A stretch of 64,000 nt of DNA from Manihot esculenta (lineage: Eukaryota; Streptophyta; Magnoliopsida; Malpighiales; Euphorbiaceae). The DNA is taken from NCBI RefSeq assembly GCF_001659605.2, contig NC_035162.2:5351248-5415247 (forward strand), in the 5' to 3' direction. The translations under genes were made by a program, and so were the position numbers. Every line of letters starts with the position of its first letter. The stretch's first letter is position 1. Of the stretch, positions 23,101 through 36,258 are shown one piece after another. Under the pieces are notes generated by a model. It ran no database searches, had not been told where the DNA came from, and worked only from the letters and a program-made list of their open reading frames with translations.

Positions 23101-24635
23101 ATACCCTGCGACAATAGATTCCCTTTTTTTTTTCTAATAGTCGATGAAGATTTTCATTATCATGCCATGGAAATGCACAACACAACATCCAAGATTAGAA
23201 TGTCAAGTAACCACATCTCTCACATTGCTTACAGAAGGTGAGAATGCCTTTCTAGCAATCTTTCAAGGTGTTAAAAACTGTTAACCAGTATCAATTAAGC
23301 AGGTTTCTTGCTGGTTGATTAAGGATTTTAAGGGTAGGGTTTTGTTGGGAGTTAAATATGAAGGAAAAAGAAAGAAAAACAAGACAGGCCAACAGTAAAG
23401 ATGCCACCAGATTCTATAAAACAGCGTTGTTTGTTTTATCGGAGATATTTAATGCTAATTGATGGTGGGAAGAAAAGTTAGGCTTTACTTATCGGTTTGG
23501 TTGAATGAACTGCAGAACTGTATTTCACTCCACATTGTCTGAAAATCGAAGATTAAAGTTTGGGATGTACTTCTAAAAGTCCTTGGCATCACACCTAAAG
23601 CTTTATCGGGCGCTGCACCTAGATTAGGATTCCATGATTCCATCACATAATATAAAAGCAGCTAAAAAGCTTCTGGAAATTCCTAAAGATCTATTTGCAT
23701 CTATTGACACAGTTAAATTTCAAATCAATATAATAGGGAATCCTAACACTTGTAGGACGAAAATGATATCACATCCAATCTTTTTTTCCATAAGTAGATG
23801 TTGAAGAAAAATTCCCTAGAAGGAAATTATACATTTTTTAGGAAAATAGAAAAAAAGAAAGGACTTGGCTACCTGCATTGCCACAAAACAACCAACCACC
23901 AGACTCTTGCTCAATGGCAGAAAATTAGATATCCAATTCCCACCAAGCTGCTCATAAACTGCTTATTTTGTTTCTAGCCCTAGATAGAACCATTTTTACA
24001 ACATTGTGCCTCTCGAATTCACTTTCCAATAATATTTGTAGTTAACATCCCCAAAACATCATATTATCCCACTAACCAAGGATTGTAACAGAAAATCCAT
24101 CAAATTAAGTTCGCAGACGTCAAAAATCGAACTTTTTTCGTAACCACACAAGCAATTCTTGCACATTTGCAGGCAGATAGCCCCTCCAATAACTTAACGA
24201 ACTCTTTCAGAACGATTAGTTCTGACACCGAAAAGTGCATCCAATCACCAAATTGAGCAAGTGAATTTGTAAAGTCTACTATGAACTAATCGAGAAAAAC
24301 CACATTAAAATTAAAGAAAGAAAATAATACCCCATGAGATTAACGCGAAGCCGTTTACTCAATTCGACGAAGAGCTCAAACATCTGTCCCAAATCAGCTG
24401 CATTTCCATGTGAATATAACAGAGTTGATGATGCTCTCGGATGCTTTATATGAATGGCCACGATTTGGTTTCCTCGTCGAGTCCGGAGCTTCAGAACATC
24501 CACTGCATCATTCCTCGGGACCTCCGGAATGACAAATTTTTCGGGGCTGGACTCGTCTGCTACCACAGTGTATGAAGGAGGATTTGGCGGGAAGAAAGCG
24601 AACTTTGCAGCTATTGACGAGGTGACTCCGCCCAT
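20181..24635 (-). CDS. ABHD17-type alpha/beta hydrolase (putative protein depalmitoylase)
   Basis: Five exons: 24635-24331, 22582-22546, 21601-21365, 21014-20967 and 20582-20181. GT-AG boundaries with correct phase give 342 residues. The start [22 protein letters not shown] is typical of plant homologues. The oxyanion and nucleophile region is present: [24 protein letters not shown], and the elbow GQSVGSG (catalytic Ser). The acid is in DEVVD and the His in GGHCNLE. Animal ABHD17 proteins remove palmitate from membrane proteins; for the plant protein this is inferred. The C-terminal tail after LKKFVSTV (about 90 residues) is charged and low-complexity ([12 protein letters not shown]), probably disordered, and longer than the catalytic core needs. 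Intron 1 is about 1.75 kb. No disruption is seen. Confidence 0.92.
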
Positions 24636-25145
24636 CTTGTAATCATCAGAAGCAGTGGATTCATAAATTACTGATGCCCACTCTCTCCTCTAAAGTTTCA
24701 GATCTTAGACAGAAACTAGAGAGAGAAAGTGATATGGTGATCAGAAAGAAGTGGTGCTACTGATGTTAGTATTAGTAGAGGTGGTGGTGGTGGTGGTAGC
24801 AGTGATGTTAGGGAGGAGAGGTGGAGTAAATGAACGGAAGTAGAAGGAGAAAAAGAAAAGTAGAGAAAGTGGAAAGCAAGAAGATAAAAGAGAAGGAAAA
24901 GAAAGGGCAAAAGGAGAAGAAACAAAAGAGATGGATGCTGGGGAGCGCGTTCCGGGTGAGAGGGCGGCGCGTGGAAGTGAATCCTGGAAGAACCGTGTCG
25001 AAATTGGGCGAGGTATTTCCTCTTTTTTGAACAATGAGCTTTCAGTTGTCGTTTTAGACTGGTTTTTGGCGAGAGAGAGAGACCGTTCAGTGGAGATTGT
25101 CGCCTGGCCTGAGGGCGATACCTTGCACAGCAAAACGACACTATA
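24636..25145 (-). promoter_or_regulatory. 5' leader and promoter-proximal region of the hydrolase gene
   Basis: On the minus strand this region is pyrimidine-rich (CT runs around 24830-24940) with ACC/ACT microsatellites near 24760-24800. Such tracts are common in plant 5' leaders. It holds several overlapping low-complexity open frames on both strands, none with a recognisable domain. Confidence 0.45.
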
Positions 25146-27281
25146 GTATGCCGTTATTAGTAGAGTATACATACAGAATTCATGGTGGTCGTGGTTGGAT
25201 TAACTGAAACATTCCATTTAATTAATTGTTTTTAATTTTTCTAACGAGTAAATTTTATTTTCATTTTTAAAATTAATTGTATAAAAATTATTTATTTTAG
25301 TTATGAACTACAATATTAATTTATTAGTGATATTTATATATAATAATATATATTATATTTAAAATTTTTTATTCAATTTATTATGATACAAGTTAAATGG
25401 TATTTATATATAAAAAAATCTCATTTATGTTAATTTAACGCAAAATTAGTGTATAAAATGATAAATTAATTAAATTTTTATTAAATTTTAAAACTGGTAT
25501 TTAAGATAGATGAATTTATCGTAATTCTATTCTACCTGTTCATATTTTAATTAAAAAATTCATTAGATAATTTTAGATGAATCTATCGTATCTCTCTTTA
25601 TTTAATTATAATCAGTAATTTTATTTTTAAAAAATAATAAATTAATTATAGATATGATAATTATATAAAAATTAATTTTTTAATTATTTTGTGAGATTCA
25701 ATACCGTTAATATATTAATAAAAAATTAATTATTTTATGTAGAGTATTTTTTTATATGAATAATATTTGTAGTGTATAATAATTGGAAGATGTAAGTAGG
25801 TATTTTTATTAACGTTGGTGGTCCTGTGGGGTATAGGTGAGAACATATGGGCCATACCCATATGGGAGTTTCGTTTAGTGGATCTGTGGAGCAAGACTCA
25901 ACAGTTCCTTATCTTTTATTATTATTTAATTTAATATAAATCTATTAAATGCTAATTTTAAAATTAACTTACGAGAGTATGAAAGAAAGTGATAGCCACA
26001 TTCTGATTCTGATGCAAGAAATCCTCAAGAGGACCAATCATTCATTTGTAAATAGATTTTAAGACTGCAAAAAAAGCAAAAGTTTGATCACTTCTTAAGG
26101 AGAAAGTTCAGTTCACACTGTGATAAACGGTTTAACTAATGTTGAAATAATTTTGAAATGTCAATTTAATTAAAAGCACAAATAGGACAGTTTTTCTTCT
26201 AATTATTCAGTTAACAAAAAATTATTATTATTTTTTTAGAAAGGTACATTACAATTTCAATGCATGGGACTTTATAATAAAAGCAGAAAAAGCTTGAAGT
26301 GGGGTATGGAATGGAAGTGGAAGGAAATGGATAAAAGAGGGTGGGTCCCGCCCAAGCACATAGATCATTCATCACCAACTTTTCCATAATTGAGTTTGGT
26401 TAATTGATTCATGGTATAGAGTTGTAAACTAGGTTATTTGATTCATGCTGTAGGTTTTTCAATATATTATTTTTGGCCTTGGACTTTAGTCTTTAGGGTT
26501 TCTTTAATTATTTTGATTGGGTCTTGAATAGCCATAGCCAATAATATGTTTTGTATTGGGTTTGGAGCTTTTCATGTGCAGAATGAATCCTTTTATTTAC
26601 CCTTAGAAAAGTGAGAGCCTTTGTTTTTTTGGTCTTTACAAATCAGTAAAGCAAAGCTTCAACTGAAAAGCATTTCTTTCTCTATAGTTTCCATAAATTT
26701 TCGTTAAACTTCCACTGGAAAAGCTATCTTTCTCTTTTTCAACTTTTCTTTTTGGTAATCATCTCTTCAGGCTTCGCTAATTAGACAATAAAAATAGACC
26801 TAAAAAATAAAACAAAATTCATTTAATGCTTTCCTTATTATTAAAATAATTTTAAAAATAAATTAATATGAAATATATTCTGCAAAAAAGCTATATTAAG
26901 GTTAAAGTTCTAATTAAATTTTATTTCCACATCAACAATTTATTGGTGGGTTTTTTTTCTTTCCCCAAAGATCATAATTCATTGCAGAAAAAATGCATGA
27001 CCCACTAATAAAGATAGAAGATCCCCCTACGAATTATAGACTAAAAAGAGACCTGTGCTAGACAGACCAAAGCCTGAAAGAAAAGATCTCCAGGGCTGCC
27101 CAATCCTGAAGAGAAGTAGAGAGCCCAGTGGCCCAAAATATCAAACATATGGTTATTTTGAAAAATAGTATCTTTTTCACTTTTGCAAAACATGGAATAG
27201 GTCAACAAACTAATAAAGTCCCACATTTTATATTTTCTATATATTTCAGTTTGTATAAACCCAACTTTGAGTGTGAAAGCC
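25146..27281. other. Intergenic DNA, no gene seen
   Basis: 25190-25790 is strongly AT-rich. 25800-27280 is more balanced and probably contains the promoter and leader of the MsrA-like gene starting at 27282. No coding exon could be supported. Confidence 0.4.
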
Positions 27282-28910
27282 ATGAATGAATTGCTCTCTC
27301 AAGCCAAAGCCCAACAAATTCCTCATCATTTTCCACTTTCTGATGATACTCTAGCAGAAACTATTATTCAACCACACTTCCTAAGTGAAGCAGTATTTGC
27401 AGGAGGTACTTACTTCTTCTGTCTTCATCTTTCTCATATTCTACCTTTTCTTCTGATATCTATAATTAAAACATGGCCGTCGCAGGTAGTTTCTGGTATC
27501 TTGAAGCTGCTTTTGGTCGTGTTTATGGAGTCGTCAAAACAGCTACAGGTTACTGTGGAGGAACCTGGAAAAAACCCACGTACAGTGAGGTAATTAAACG
27601 AAAAATAAATCCTGTTATTGTTATTGTTTTTATTACAGAAACTAAATTCTCTTTGGGATATAAATATAATCACACAGGTTTGTGAAGGTAGAACTGGCCA
27701 TACTGAAGCTGTAAAAGTCATATTTGATAACACAAGAGTCTCATACAGATTCTTGTGTGATATCTTCTGGGACTCCCATGATCCTACCAACAAGGATTAT
27801 CTTGTAATGTTCTCCTCTTCTTGGAACTGTGCACACTTTCTTTTTTGGTTTTTTTTGTTTCTCATCGAAGATTATGTATTATTTGGTGCAGAATTTTTGT
27901 TTAAGCACGCACTACAGATCTGCCATCTTTTACTGCAATGAGGAAGAGAGGAAGCAGGCACAGCAGTCGAAGATCAGACGGCAGATGAAGCTGAACAAGA
28001 GAATCGTTACGAAAATTGTACCATTGGAATCCATTTTTTACTTTGCAGAAAACCAACATCAGAAATACTATTTGCAGAAGAGATATAGGGTGTGTGAAAG
28101 CCTGAGTCTCAGAAGCACAGAGCAGTTCGTAGAGTCAAACATGGCCTGCAAACTCAACGGGTAATATTCTGAACTGAAACATAATTAAAAAAAATTACGA
28201 GAATATCTTTGATTTGAAGAATTTCAAACAAGCTGATATACAGTATTGGAACTGCTCTTTATTAATTGTTATTTTTTTAATTAAAATATTAGGAGCATGA
28301 TGCAGTCTGTGCATAAAATGGCTAATTTCTATTGTGGTCAGACTAAGGATGACGCCAGTGGACGACATTTTCTTGGTTTCAATTCTCTAACAAACGGCTA
28401 AGCTGGCATCATATCATTTAAGATATATTTAGAAATTGATCACCAGGTCTCCAATTAATCCTACTGTAGGAAAAATTATTATTTGTTTTCCTGATGAATT
28501 TTCTTGTCAAGCGTCTTGGTTTTTTTTTTTTTTTTTTTTTTAAAATCAGATATAATAATTGAAAAGTAACTCATGGTACGACCTGATTGCGATTAAAAAA
28601 AAGGGCCACTTCTCTTGATGGTGAATGCATAATTAATTATATTTCCAAATTATTAGTGACCAACCAATCAAAGAGATGGTAAGTTTTCCTAGTCAAGAGA
28701 ATAAGTTAATGAAAAAACAAATTATTTGACGGGCAATGGCTTTGCGTGGTTTTTGGTATTCAATTTTTTTTTCCAAAAATTTGCAGGATTCTTGGTTTGG
28801 ATGGGGAAATGATTGTTGATAAACTGACAGCCTTTTTAGAAACTAATGAGCTTCCAAAGCAAACCAAGTCAGCCTGTGCAGAAATAGTTGAGGATCTGAG
28901 TAAAAATTGA
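27282..28910 (+). CDS. MsrA-family protein (A5-like) lacking the catalytic cysteine
   Basis: Five exons: 27282-27405, 27486-27589, 27678-27803, 27892-28160 and 28787-28910. Consistent phases give 248 residues. The first ATG (27282) is chosen; an upstream in-frame TTG is not used. The MsrA fold signature is present as AVFAGGSFWYLEAAFG, with GYCGGT, EGRTGHTEAVKV and the WDSHDPTNKDY motif, then HYRSAIFY and ENQHQKYYLQK. Classical peptide methionine-S-sulfoxide reductases have GCFWG or GGCFW; here the nucleophilic Cys is Ser (across the exon 1/2 junction). This matches what I recall of the plant MSRA5 clade, whose members also read GSFW. A cysteine occurs instead at GYCGG. No targeting peptide is obvious. 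It is therefore either a diverged reductase or a non-catalytic homologue. Confidence 0.85.
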
Positions 28911-31668
28911 TGAAGAGGAAGAAGTTTACACGTCCAATCATATACTCATAATATAATTTGTTGGCAAAGTTTATTATGATTTTGTGAGACACAGTATAAT
29001 TGTGGAATATAAGGTTAATAATATATAAATATATGCTTGTAACTTCTGTTGATCAACAGAGAGATTTATGTTTCTAATCTTAAAAATAGCTACATGTCGT
29101 GTACTTCAACCCTGTGATCAGTGTACAAGACCCTTGCATGTTGCTTTATTTTAGTTGTTTTGTCCAAGTCCCAGTCGGAGCTTTCCAGTTTGAATTCAAA
29201 TTTGAAACCTTAGCTTAATTAAGTTGTGCACCTAACATGAAAATAATTCTTATTTGTCAATAATTTCAAATGATGGTATTTATGCAAGAAGGGATAGAAC
29301 TAACCCTTCATGAATTTTTGGTTCCCGAAAAGAAAAGTTGGGATTTTGGGTTTGGGCTGACAGTTTGAGCAAGAAACGTGGAATGGAGTCTTCAACAGTT
29401 CTGGGCTTTGATTAAAAGGGTTTTTCTTTTGCATACCGACTTCAGGCCTTCGGGCCGGCTTATAGTTGGTCATCTGAAATTTAATCTGTATTATTATAAA
29501 ATTATTATTTTAAATAAACTATTACTATCAATATATTTTTTTCCACATCGAAAATTTCGTTTTGCTGAGATTTGACCAAGTATAAACTTTCTATAATGCA
29601 TTACACCCTAAGGTTCAACATAACATATAAATATTTTAACTACATATGTAAATTTTAGATTAGTAGATAATCGTTTTATGTTCATGTCGAGTAATTCCTT
29701 TTCCTTTGATTTTGTCCGATCAACGACCACAACGTGCAGACCTTCATTTCTCTCAGAACAAAAATGTTCTAAACATTTCAACAGACACAAGTCTATTAAA
29801 ACATGTGTAAATCATTTAAGTGAATCCAGCCACTGTCATTTAATCCATATTCTTAGAAATTTATAAAAAAAAAAAAAAAAAAAAAAGGAAAATGCATAGT
29901 GATTTTGGCATGCTTGCCTGCATTATGAATTTATTTAAGTTATTTTCATTTATTATATAGATCACAAGCTGACATAATTAATAGCATATTCAGCAAATAT
30001 AAAAACTGGCTAGTGGAATGTTCGTAGGCCAGGGCAGGTTAGCAATCTAATGACCTTTGAATGTAAAACAAGCAAAGGAGAAGCTTTTTTAAGCTCATGC
30101 TTCAAAGCAACAAATGATCGATCTAAGGGCCAAGTGGACTTTCAATTACCCTTAAATACAGGAGGCCAGTTGCCAAAAAGAGCAACATACTTCCGAGTTC
30201 AATCTTTTCTTTTATATATATATATTAATGACATAGCAACATTATTGTCTTGCATTCTCAAAATAAAAATAAAAATAAGAACACGAACAAAAGCAAAAAT
30301 TTGTTTTCGAGACAGACGAAGAAAAAAAAAACATTAAATTAAAACATAACAGTGGATTCTTAAAAAATGTTTTACTTTTGTCATTATTATAAGTTTGAAC
30401 TCCTAACAGACTCCCTTCTAATCATTATCAATTGTCGGTGTGTATATATACACACACACACACATTGTAAACTCACATCAACCCTCATGAGCTGATTGTT
30501 GGCATCTTAATGCGTTATTAGATTAGTATTATACTAAAAACAGTGTACATATGTGTCATAGTATCAAAGATCATGATTTGAATGCTATGCTGCTGTAATT
30601 ATTTATTGTTAACCCAAAAATTAAATCAAATCCACTTAATTCTCTACAACCCCAAATTCAAAGACTATGATTACAAATTAACTTTGTGTGAAATGATGAA
30701 CATCATTTAAACCCCCAAAATTGGGAAATGTGGGAGTGCATTAATAATGACACAAAATGTATGTATACCCTCATTAAGATTTCAGGGTATTACAATAATT
30801 TAGAAGATATACACAAGAGATACACAGCATCCTTTGCCAACCCCATAAAATCCTCAACACAATCATGGAACATCCTGAGCATCGACACATGGAAGCTGCA
30901 TTCAGACAGATTTTTATTAAAAAATTATTACTTCCCTCGTATCTGTGTCTTCTGTTTGTCCTCATCATCTATAGCACCTTAAATGCTTCTACCCCACCCA
31001 AAATTATTATATAGTATTTGTACACATATCTGAATCAAATAAATCCCATAATTTCATATCCCTATATTTTTCTAACAAAATGTGTTGAATTTTTTTTTTT
31101 TAAATTACTTTTTTCTTTCTGCCGTTTTCTCCCTAGCTACGACTAAGCCATTTGCAATATTTTTGTGCATCATCTTTTTCGTCGCAATTAATACAACACC
31201 TAAATTCAACTTTTTAATTCAACAATTTTGATATCGTTAATCCACTTAATTCTATTACAATGCTTTCTATTATTCTACAACCAGTAAAAAGCCTAAATCT
31301 CTTAATTAATATGATCTAGCCATAGGATTTTCAACCTTCCCTTAACAACCGCTACTGCTCCAAGGAAATTTAGCCCCCACGCTAATGTGCGCACTATCGA
31401 CACTGCACCGACTATATCTGGCCGTTACGCTTAGGAGTTAGATGCTTATGCTAGCAAAGACCCTTAACACCTAAACAATTATTCACTTGGAATTTATAGA
31501 AACTTTTTTACATAAATTAAATGAACACGAATAAAATATTAACACCGAAAAAAGAAAAAGAGAGAGAGAGAGAGACTACTAAATTCTAAAATGCTTGACG
31601 GAATTAACAAAAATGGAAAATTATTTTATCAATTTATCCATAAAATTTTTTGGCAGATATTTCACTAC
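28911..31668. other. Intergenic DNA, no gene seen
   Basis: Contains an A22-24 run near 29866, a self-complementary TGTGTATATATACACACA microsatellite near 30438, and a GA repeat near 31560. Short frames around 29400-31000 have no recognisable domain or conserved start context. Confidence 0.4.
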
Positions 31669-32124
31669 TTACTCGGGGATGGTTACAAGCATCGGTCGCC
31701 AAGCTCTTCTGAGTAGCCTATATCTAAACGTACCAGATAGCGGTCTTAGCGAACTACCTCCAGCGCGCCGAGCAGCCAAACCTCCATCTCCACCGCCACC
31801 GCTGCCACCACCGGAAACCGGTAATAACTCTACTGCATCATCCGGATTATCCTTCTCTTTATCTTCAAACGGCGGAGATGACACGAACAAGTCCTTCAAT
31901 TTCCTCCTAACTCTCTTCTTCTCTGGAGGACCCTTCTGGAGTTCAGACTGGTCATCACCTCGGGGAATCCGGCGGCGTTGGTGTTCAGCAGAGCGGGAGA
32001 GAAGCATGCGGAGTGTCTTGCGGCGGCGGAGGTGGATGACGGGGCTAGTTGTGGGACTTTGCGTAGGGCTTCCGGTTACTGCACATTGAGTGGCGAGAAG
32101 CTTGAATTTGTGAAGAGTTGTCAT
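31669..32124 (-). CDS. Small basic plant protein of unknown function
   Basis: Intronless frame of 151 residues starting MTTLHKFKLLATQCAVTGSP. The N-terminal half is Arg/Ser/Thr-rich (SPTTSPVIHLRRRKTLRMLL) and looks conserved, followed by a basic patch (EKKRVRRKLKDLFVSSPP), a Gly-rich linker (SGGGSGGGGDGG) and a C-terminus of Arg/Leu character. There is no signal peptide or membrane segment. I recognise it as similar to uncharacterised single-exon plant proteins but cannot name a family. Coding is supported by the well-formed composition, unlike surrounding AT-rich DNA, and by an ABRE-like element upstream at about 32343. The antisense frame at 31595-32089 is a shadow. Confidence 0.7.
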   Translation of the reverse strand: MTTLHKFKLLATQCAVTGSPTQSPTTSPVIHLRRRKTLRMLLSRSAEHQRRRIPRGDDQSELQKGPPEKKRVRRKLKDLFVSSPPFEDKEKDNPDDAVELLPVSGGGSGGGGDGGLAARRAGGSSLRPLSGTFRYRLLRRAWRPMLVTIPE

Positions 32125-32339
32125 TGAATCTGTGAATTCAGAGTGTGATTAGCAGAGGAAGTGAGATCTGAGAGAGATTAACGAAATGCCCATCTGATTC
32201 TGATTTGGAAATTGTAAATTTTGATTGGAAAATAAAAGGCAGCGACTGGGGAATAAAAGCGGGTTTGGAATATTGAAGGATGGGTCTCTGTGATGTTTTG
32301 TGTCTTTTCGGATGGGTCTTGGGAGTTCTTATTGGGTGG

Positions 32340-32354
32340 TTCACACGTGGCACA
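32340..32354 (-). promoter_or_regulatory. ABRE/G-box-like element (ACACGTGGC)
   Basis: CACACGTGGCAC lies about 220 bp upstream of the ATG of the small basic protein gene. The ACGTGGC core is the bZIP (ABF) binding site found in ABA- and stress-responsive promoters. A function is inferred from the motif and its position. Confidence 0.45.
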
Positions 32355-33373
32355 GTGTGGGGAATTTGTAACTTTTGCCGAATAAGCCCATCAAAGTATT
32401 GAAAATCAAATTTGTGTTTGCTTTAAGGATAATTATAAACAAAATTTGTTTAAGCTTTAGTACCGCTTTAATTAATAATAAAAATTTGCAATCCTTCTTA
32501 TTAATAATATTTGCTTGTAGGCATTCAAAATGCTGCAAGTGTAGTAAAAAAATTATTTACATTACATTCAATTTCATATATGTTCCCACTTTTAAAGCCC
32601 TTGCCATCAATGGTCCAACCTCGTTAGAACAATTCCATATTAGAGATGTGTGCTGTTAGCCTTCTTAGTCAATGTCTATTTTGCATTGCCCTAGTCTCAA
32701 GAGGCGGCAGCGGCCATGCAGAAACTTCTTTCAACAGCTTACACCATGTTTGGCTAAGGAAAATAAATGGGAGGAAAACATAATTTTATTTTCTACTTAC
32801 TTTTATTTGGATGAGCGGAAAACAAATAGGGAAAATATTGTAAAGTACAGAATCATATCAATCGACGGACAGGTATGAGAATGTAACAGAATCTTCCTGA
32901 CATCAAGCTACAAATTCGATAAAATTAGTTAATCACATTTATATACAGATTCAAAAACTTGTGGGCTCAAAAAAGAAGAAAAAAAAAATATCATACACCT
33001 CCCAAATGCTGCATCCCAGACAAGCAAGAAGGACGGGTTCCCATGACTCAGGAATATTGGTGCCTTGTAGAGCTATTTATTGAGGAAAAGAGCAAATGTG
33101 GTTGAAGACTAGGCTGAAAGTTATATGAGCAATGCTCTGGATATCACAAAACTTGAATCCCATTTACCAGAATTACTTAAAAATACAGCGTCCTAGCCCG
33201 CCAGAACTCAGGTCACAGTGTTCTCATCATCTTCCCCTGTTACAAAACATACATAAAAGGCAAAAATTTTAGTATGTCTTCCACCTGTTTCAACTTTCAA
33301 GTGCAAATGACTTCTCTGCGTCTAAAAAATGTAAATTATCTTCAAAAACATGGAAGATATATAAAATCAAGCA
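32355..33373. other. Intergenic DNA, no gene seen
   Basis: Mixed-composition sequence between two minus-strand genes. It probably includes the promoter of the small basic protein gene and the 3' region of the kinase gene at 33374. Confidence 0.35.
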
Positions 33374-36258
33374 CTAGAAGGAAGTATTAGTAGTAGTAAT
33401 AGAGCAGCTAACCCATTTGTCAGTCATCTCAATTGAGTCTGGAGAAAATGGAGGGACATGATTCAAAAGCCCAACATCATCCTCCTTAATATCAAGAACC
33501 TCTGATTTCTCTGATTCGTAAGTTTCTTTCTCAATTTTTTTGAGTGCCTCTAAGACTTCTCTCATAGTTGGCCTCATATCTCTCTCCTGTTGCAAGCATC
33601 GGAAAGCCAATTCTGCAACTGAAGTTGCCATCTTCCTCACTGCATAATCCTTTTTGAACCCAAGACACGGATCTACTAACTCATTTATTGCATGATTTTG
33701 GATTTTGTTGACTGCCATGTTGGCCAAATTAATGTCAAACTTCTGTCTATTGGTGTCCACTGCCGGTAATGATGATATCAGCTCGATCAGCACCACACCA
33801 AAGCTGTAAACGTCACTTTTGTCTGTGAGTTGATAGCACTGATAATACTCTGGATCGACATAGCCAGGTGTGCCTTGTGGAGCAGTTGAGATATGGCTTA
33901 CATCATTAGGGAACAGCCGTGACAATCCGAAATCAGCCACTTTCACACGGAAGTTGTTGTCTAGCAGAATATTGTTGGTTTTGACATCACGGTGTATGAC
34001 ATCTGAAGCATGGAGATAAGCAAGAGCATCGGCTGTCTCTATGGCAATGCTCAACCGAACAGGCCAACTGAGCAAACCAGACTTGGACTGTTTTCCATGA
34101 AGATGATCAGCAACAGTTCCATTAGGTACATACTCATAAACAAGGATCAGCTCTTGGCTGCGTTTTGAAGTACATCCATAGAGTGCCACAAGGCTCTTGT
34201 GTCGTAAACGAGTTAGGATCTCAATTTCATTCATGAACTGCTCAGCACGCTTCATGTTGTTCTCAAAGAGGCGCTTGACAGCGACCACACGCCCATCCTT
34301 GAGAATACCTGATCAATAAAAAATTAGAACAGTTGAGAAAAAGGGAGACAATGCATTTTATGTAGCTAACTACATAGCACAAAATCATTTTCATCTTCTA
34401 ACCGTAGTAAACAGTGCCAAAGCCCCCATCTCCTAGTTCCTTGGAAGGATCGAAATTGTCCGTGGCTTCCACAAGTTCCTCATAGCTGAATACCTGAGTT
34501 CCAAAGTAGGTACTTCCCTTTTCAAGGTCAGACTTTGAGGAGGGATAAGAAGGGGTGGTTTGAGAGAAATTAATTGTGGAAGCAGGGTGGCCTTTGCTTG
34601 CTGGAGCTGTAGGCAGGTCTCCACTCTGTGTTTGGGTAGCAATTCTTTTCCTGCGTTGTATGATGAGCAAGAACCAACACCCCAAACCAATGCCAACAGC
34701 TGCTGCACCTGCTATGCCAAGTCCTGGAAATAGAAGATAACAAAAGGATTGCTCAGATATTGTTTCTGCATTACTGGCATTCACGAGAAAGTAAATTGCA
34801 TTGGCAGCTGTACATAATTATACCTACTCCAAGTCCAACTTTGCTAGATTTTCCCCCTGCAACGATTTAAAAAAAAAGAGAGAAAAATCAGTTAAGACAT
34901 CAACAACCACATTGAAACAGATTTTCTATAAGGAACTAACTTGTCTGCAAACATGTTTAATGCAAATTAATCAGTGAAGATATCAGATTATAGACACAAG
35001 GGAAATTTTAGAATCAACAAGGAATTGAATAAAAAAACAAAGGTCTAATTTAAATCTCCCATTAATATATGTTGCAGTGGCTCATCTATAGCATATTTCA
35101 ACCTCCAATATCTGGGTAAAATGGTATAGATAAACCTCAACTTTTCTTTTTCCCTAGTCACTAAATTATACAATTATCTTGTGTCCATCCCAAATGAACT
35201 TTTGGGGCAATTCTTTTGCGAAGCTCAAATGGGATGTGAAGTTAGCAACATCCCATGAACCTGATTCTCTGTCCTAACAAGATCGGAGCTGTCAGGAGCA
35301 GAGTGAACATATGACCTAAGAAGATGAAGCCTAGATAATTCAAAGAAGAGTTACTAGTGAAGATTAAGAGGGAAGCAGACAACTGCTTCAAAAATTATGG
35401 AGCCAACTAGGAAATTAAGGAGACAATACCTTGCAACTTTAAGTTCAGTGAAAAGCTTCCTACCGAAAAAAAGTTCAGTGAAAAGCCAATTGGTTTCATT
35501 TTTTTACCTGGGCAAAGCCGATCACCGCAAATGCAAAGGAAATTTTCCGAGCTTGAATCAAACCCACAAAACCCACCCTTGAGATAACACTTATCACAAT
35601 CACCAGCATAAGGATTGCTATAACTCACATTAAACCCCTTCCTCAGAACCTCCCCAAGTAAGGATCTATTTCCCTGAATAACATGGACTAAACTATCAAG
35701 AATTGGCACCGTCATAGTAACACTGCAATCAAATATGCTCAAAACGGGATCACTAGGAACTGGACCTATCAAGTAATACGCGTCTTTCTTGCCGTTCATT
35801 TCACAAGTGAATAAGTTATCAGGCTTAATTGGCATGACAGAATCGTTGCACCCGTAAAACAGAGAAAGGATTTGATTGTCAGAGCCAAGACTGAAGTGGG
35901 TGTGATTGAAAGTTGTGTTAGCTGATTGCTGAGTACATGTAGAGTTGTAGAGGTCTGACCGCGACAGGATCATAGTACGGGTGATTTGGTCGAGTTGGAT
36001 GACTCTGTAACTCAGCGAGTTAACGGTTAAAAGAGTGATGGAATCGTCTGTACAAGCAAGTTGGAAGCCAGGCAAGCCGCAAGAGGCAGGACGTGGGCCG
36101 CCAGAGAAAGGGAAGTAGACGTCTTTGATATTTCCACAATAGAAGGACTGCTCACAGCTGGAAAGAGTATCATTGGATGGTAACGACGTCGCAAAATCGG
36201 CGTAGACAATGAAGACGATGATAATGAAGGTGAGGGTGGTGGTGATGAGGTGGTGCAT
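33374..36258 (-). CDS. LRK10L1-like: LRK10L-1-type receptor kinase
   Basis: Exons 36258-35508, 34856-34824 (33-bp microexon), 34723-34403 and 34308-33374 give 679 residues with all phases correct. The ATG at 36258 is preferred over in-frame 36363 because it starts directly at the signal peptide (MHHLITTTLTFIIIVFIVYA). The ectodomain is GUB_WAK (CEQSFYCGNIKDVYFPFSG) with a WAK-associated Cys block (CDKCYLKGGFCGF..CICG). The helix is IAGAAAVGIGLGCWFLLII, then a Ser/Thr-rich juxtamembrane segment. Kinase: LGDGGFGTVYYG, VAVKRLF, HRDVKTNNILLD, DFGLSR and TPGYVDPEYY, complete. It differs from the first kinase in having an HRD motif and an extra intron inside the glycine loop, so it belongs to a different subgroup. 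Function inferred: cell-surface signalling in defence or abiotic stress. Confidence 0.93.

Noticed and set aside
24716..25172. Frames of up to 143 codons on both strands upstream of the ABHD17-type gene
   Set aside because: Low-complexity CT/GA and ACC microsatellite sequence in a probable 5' leader; no domain or conserved start.
29864..29888. Poly(A) run as the tail of a retroposed gene or SINE
   Set aside because: No SINE promoter boxes, coding remnant or flanking duplication were recognised upstream of it.
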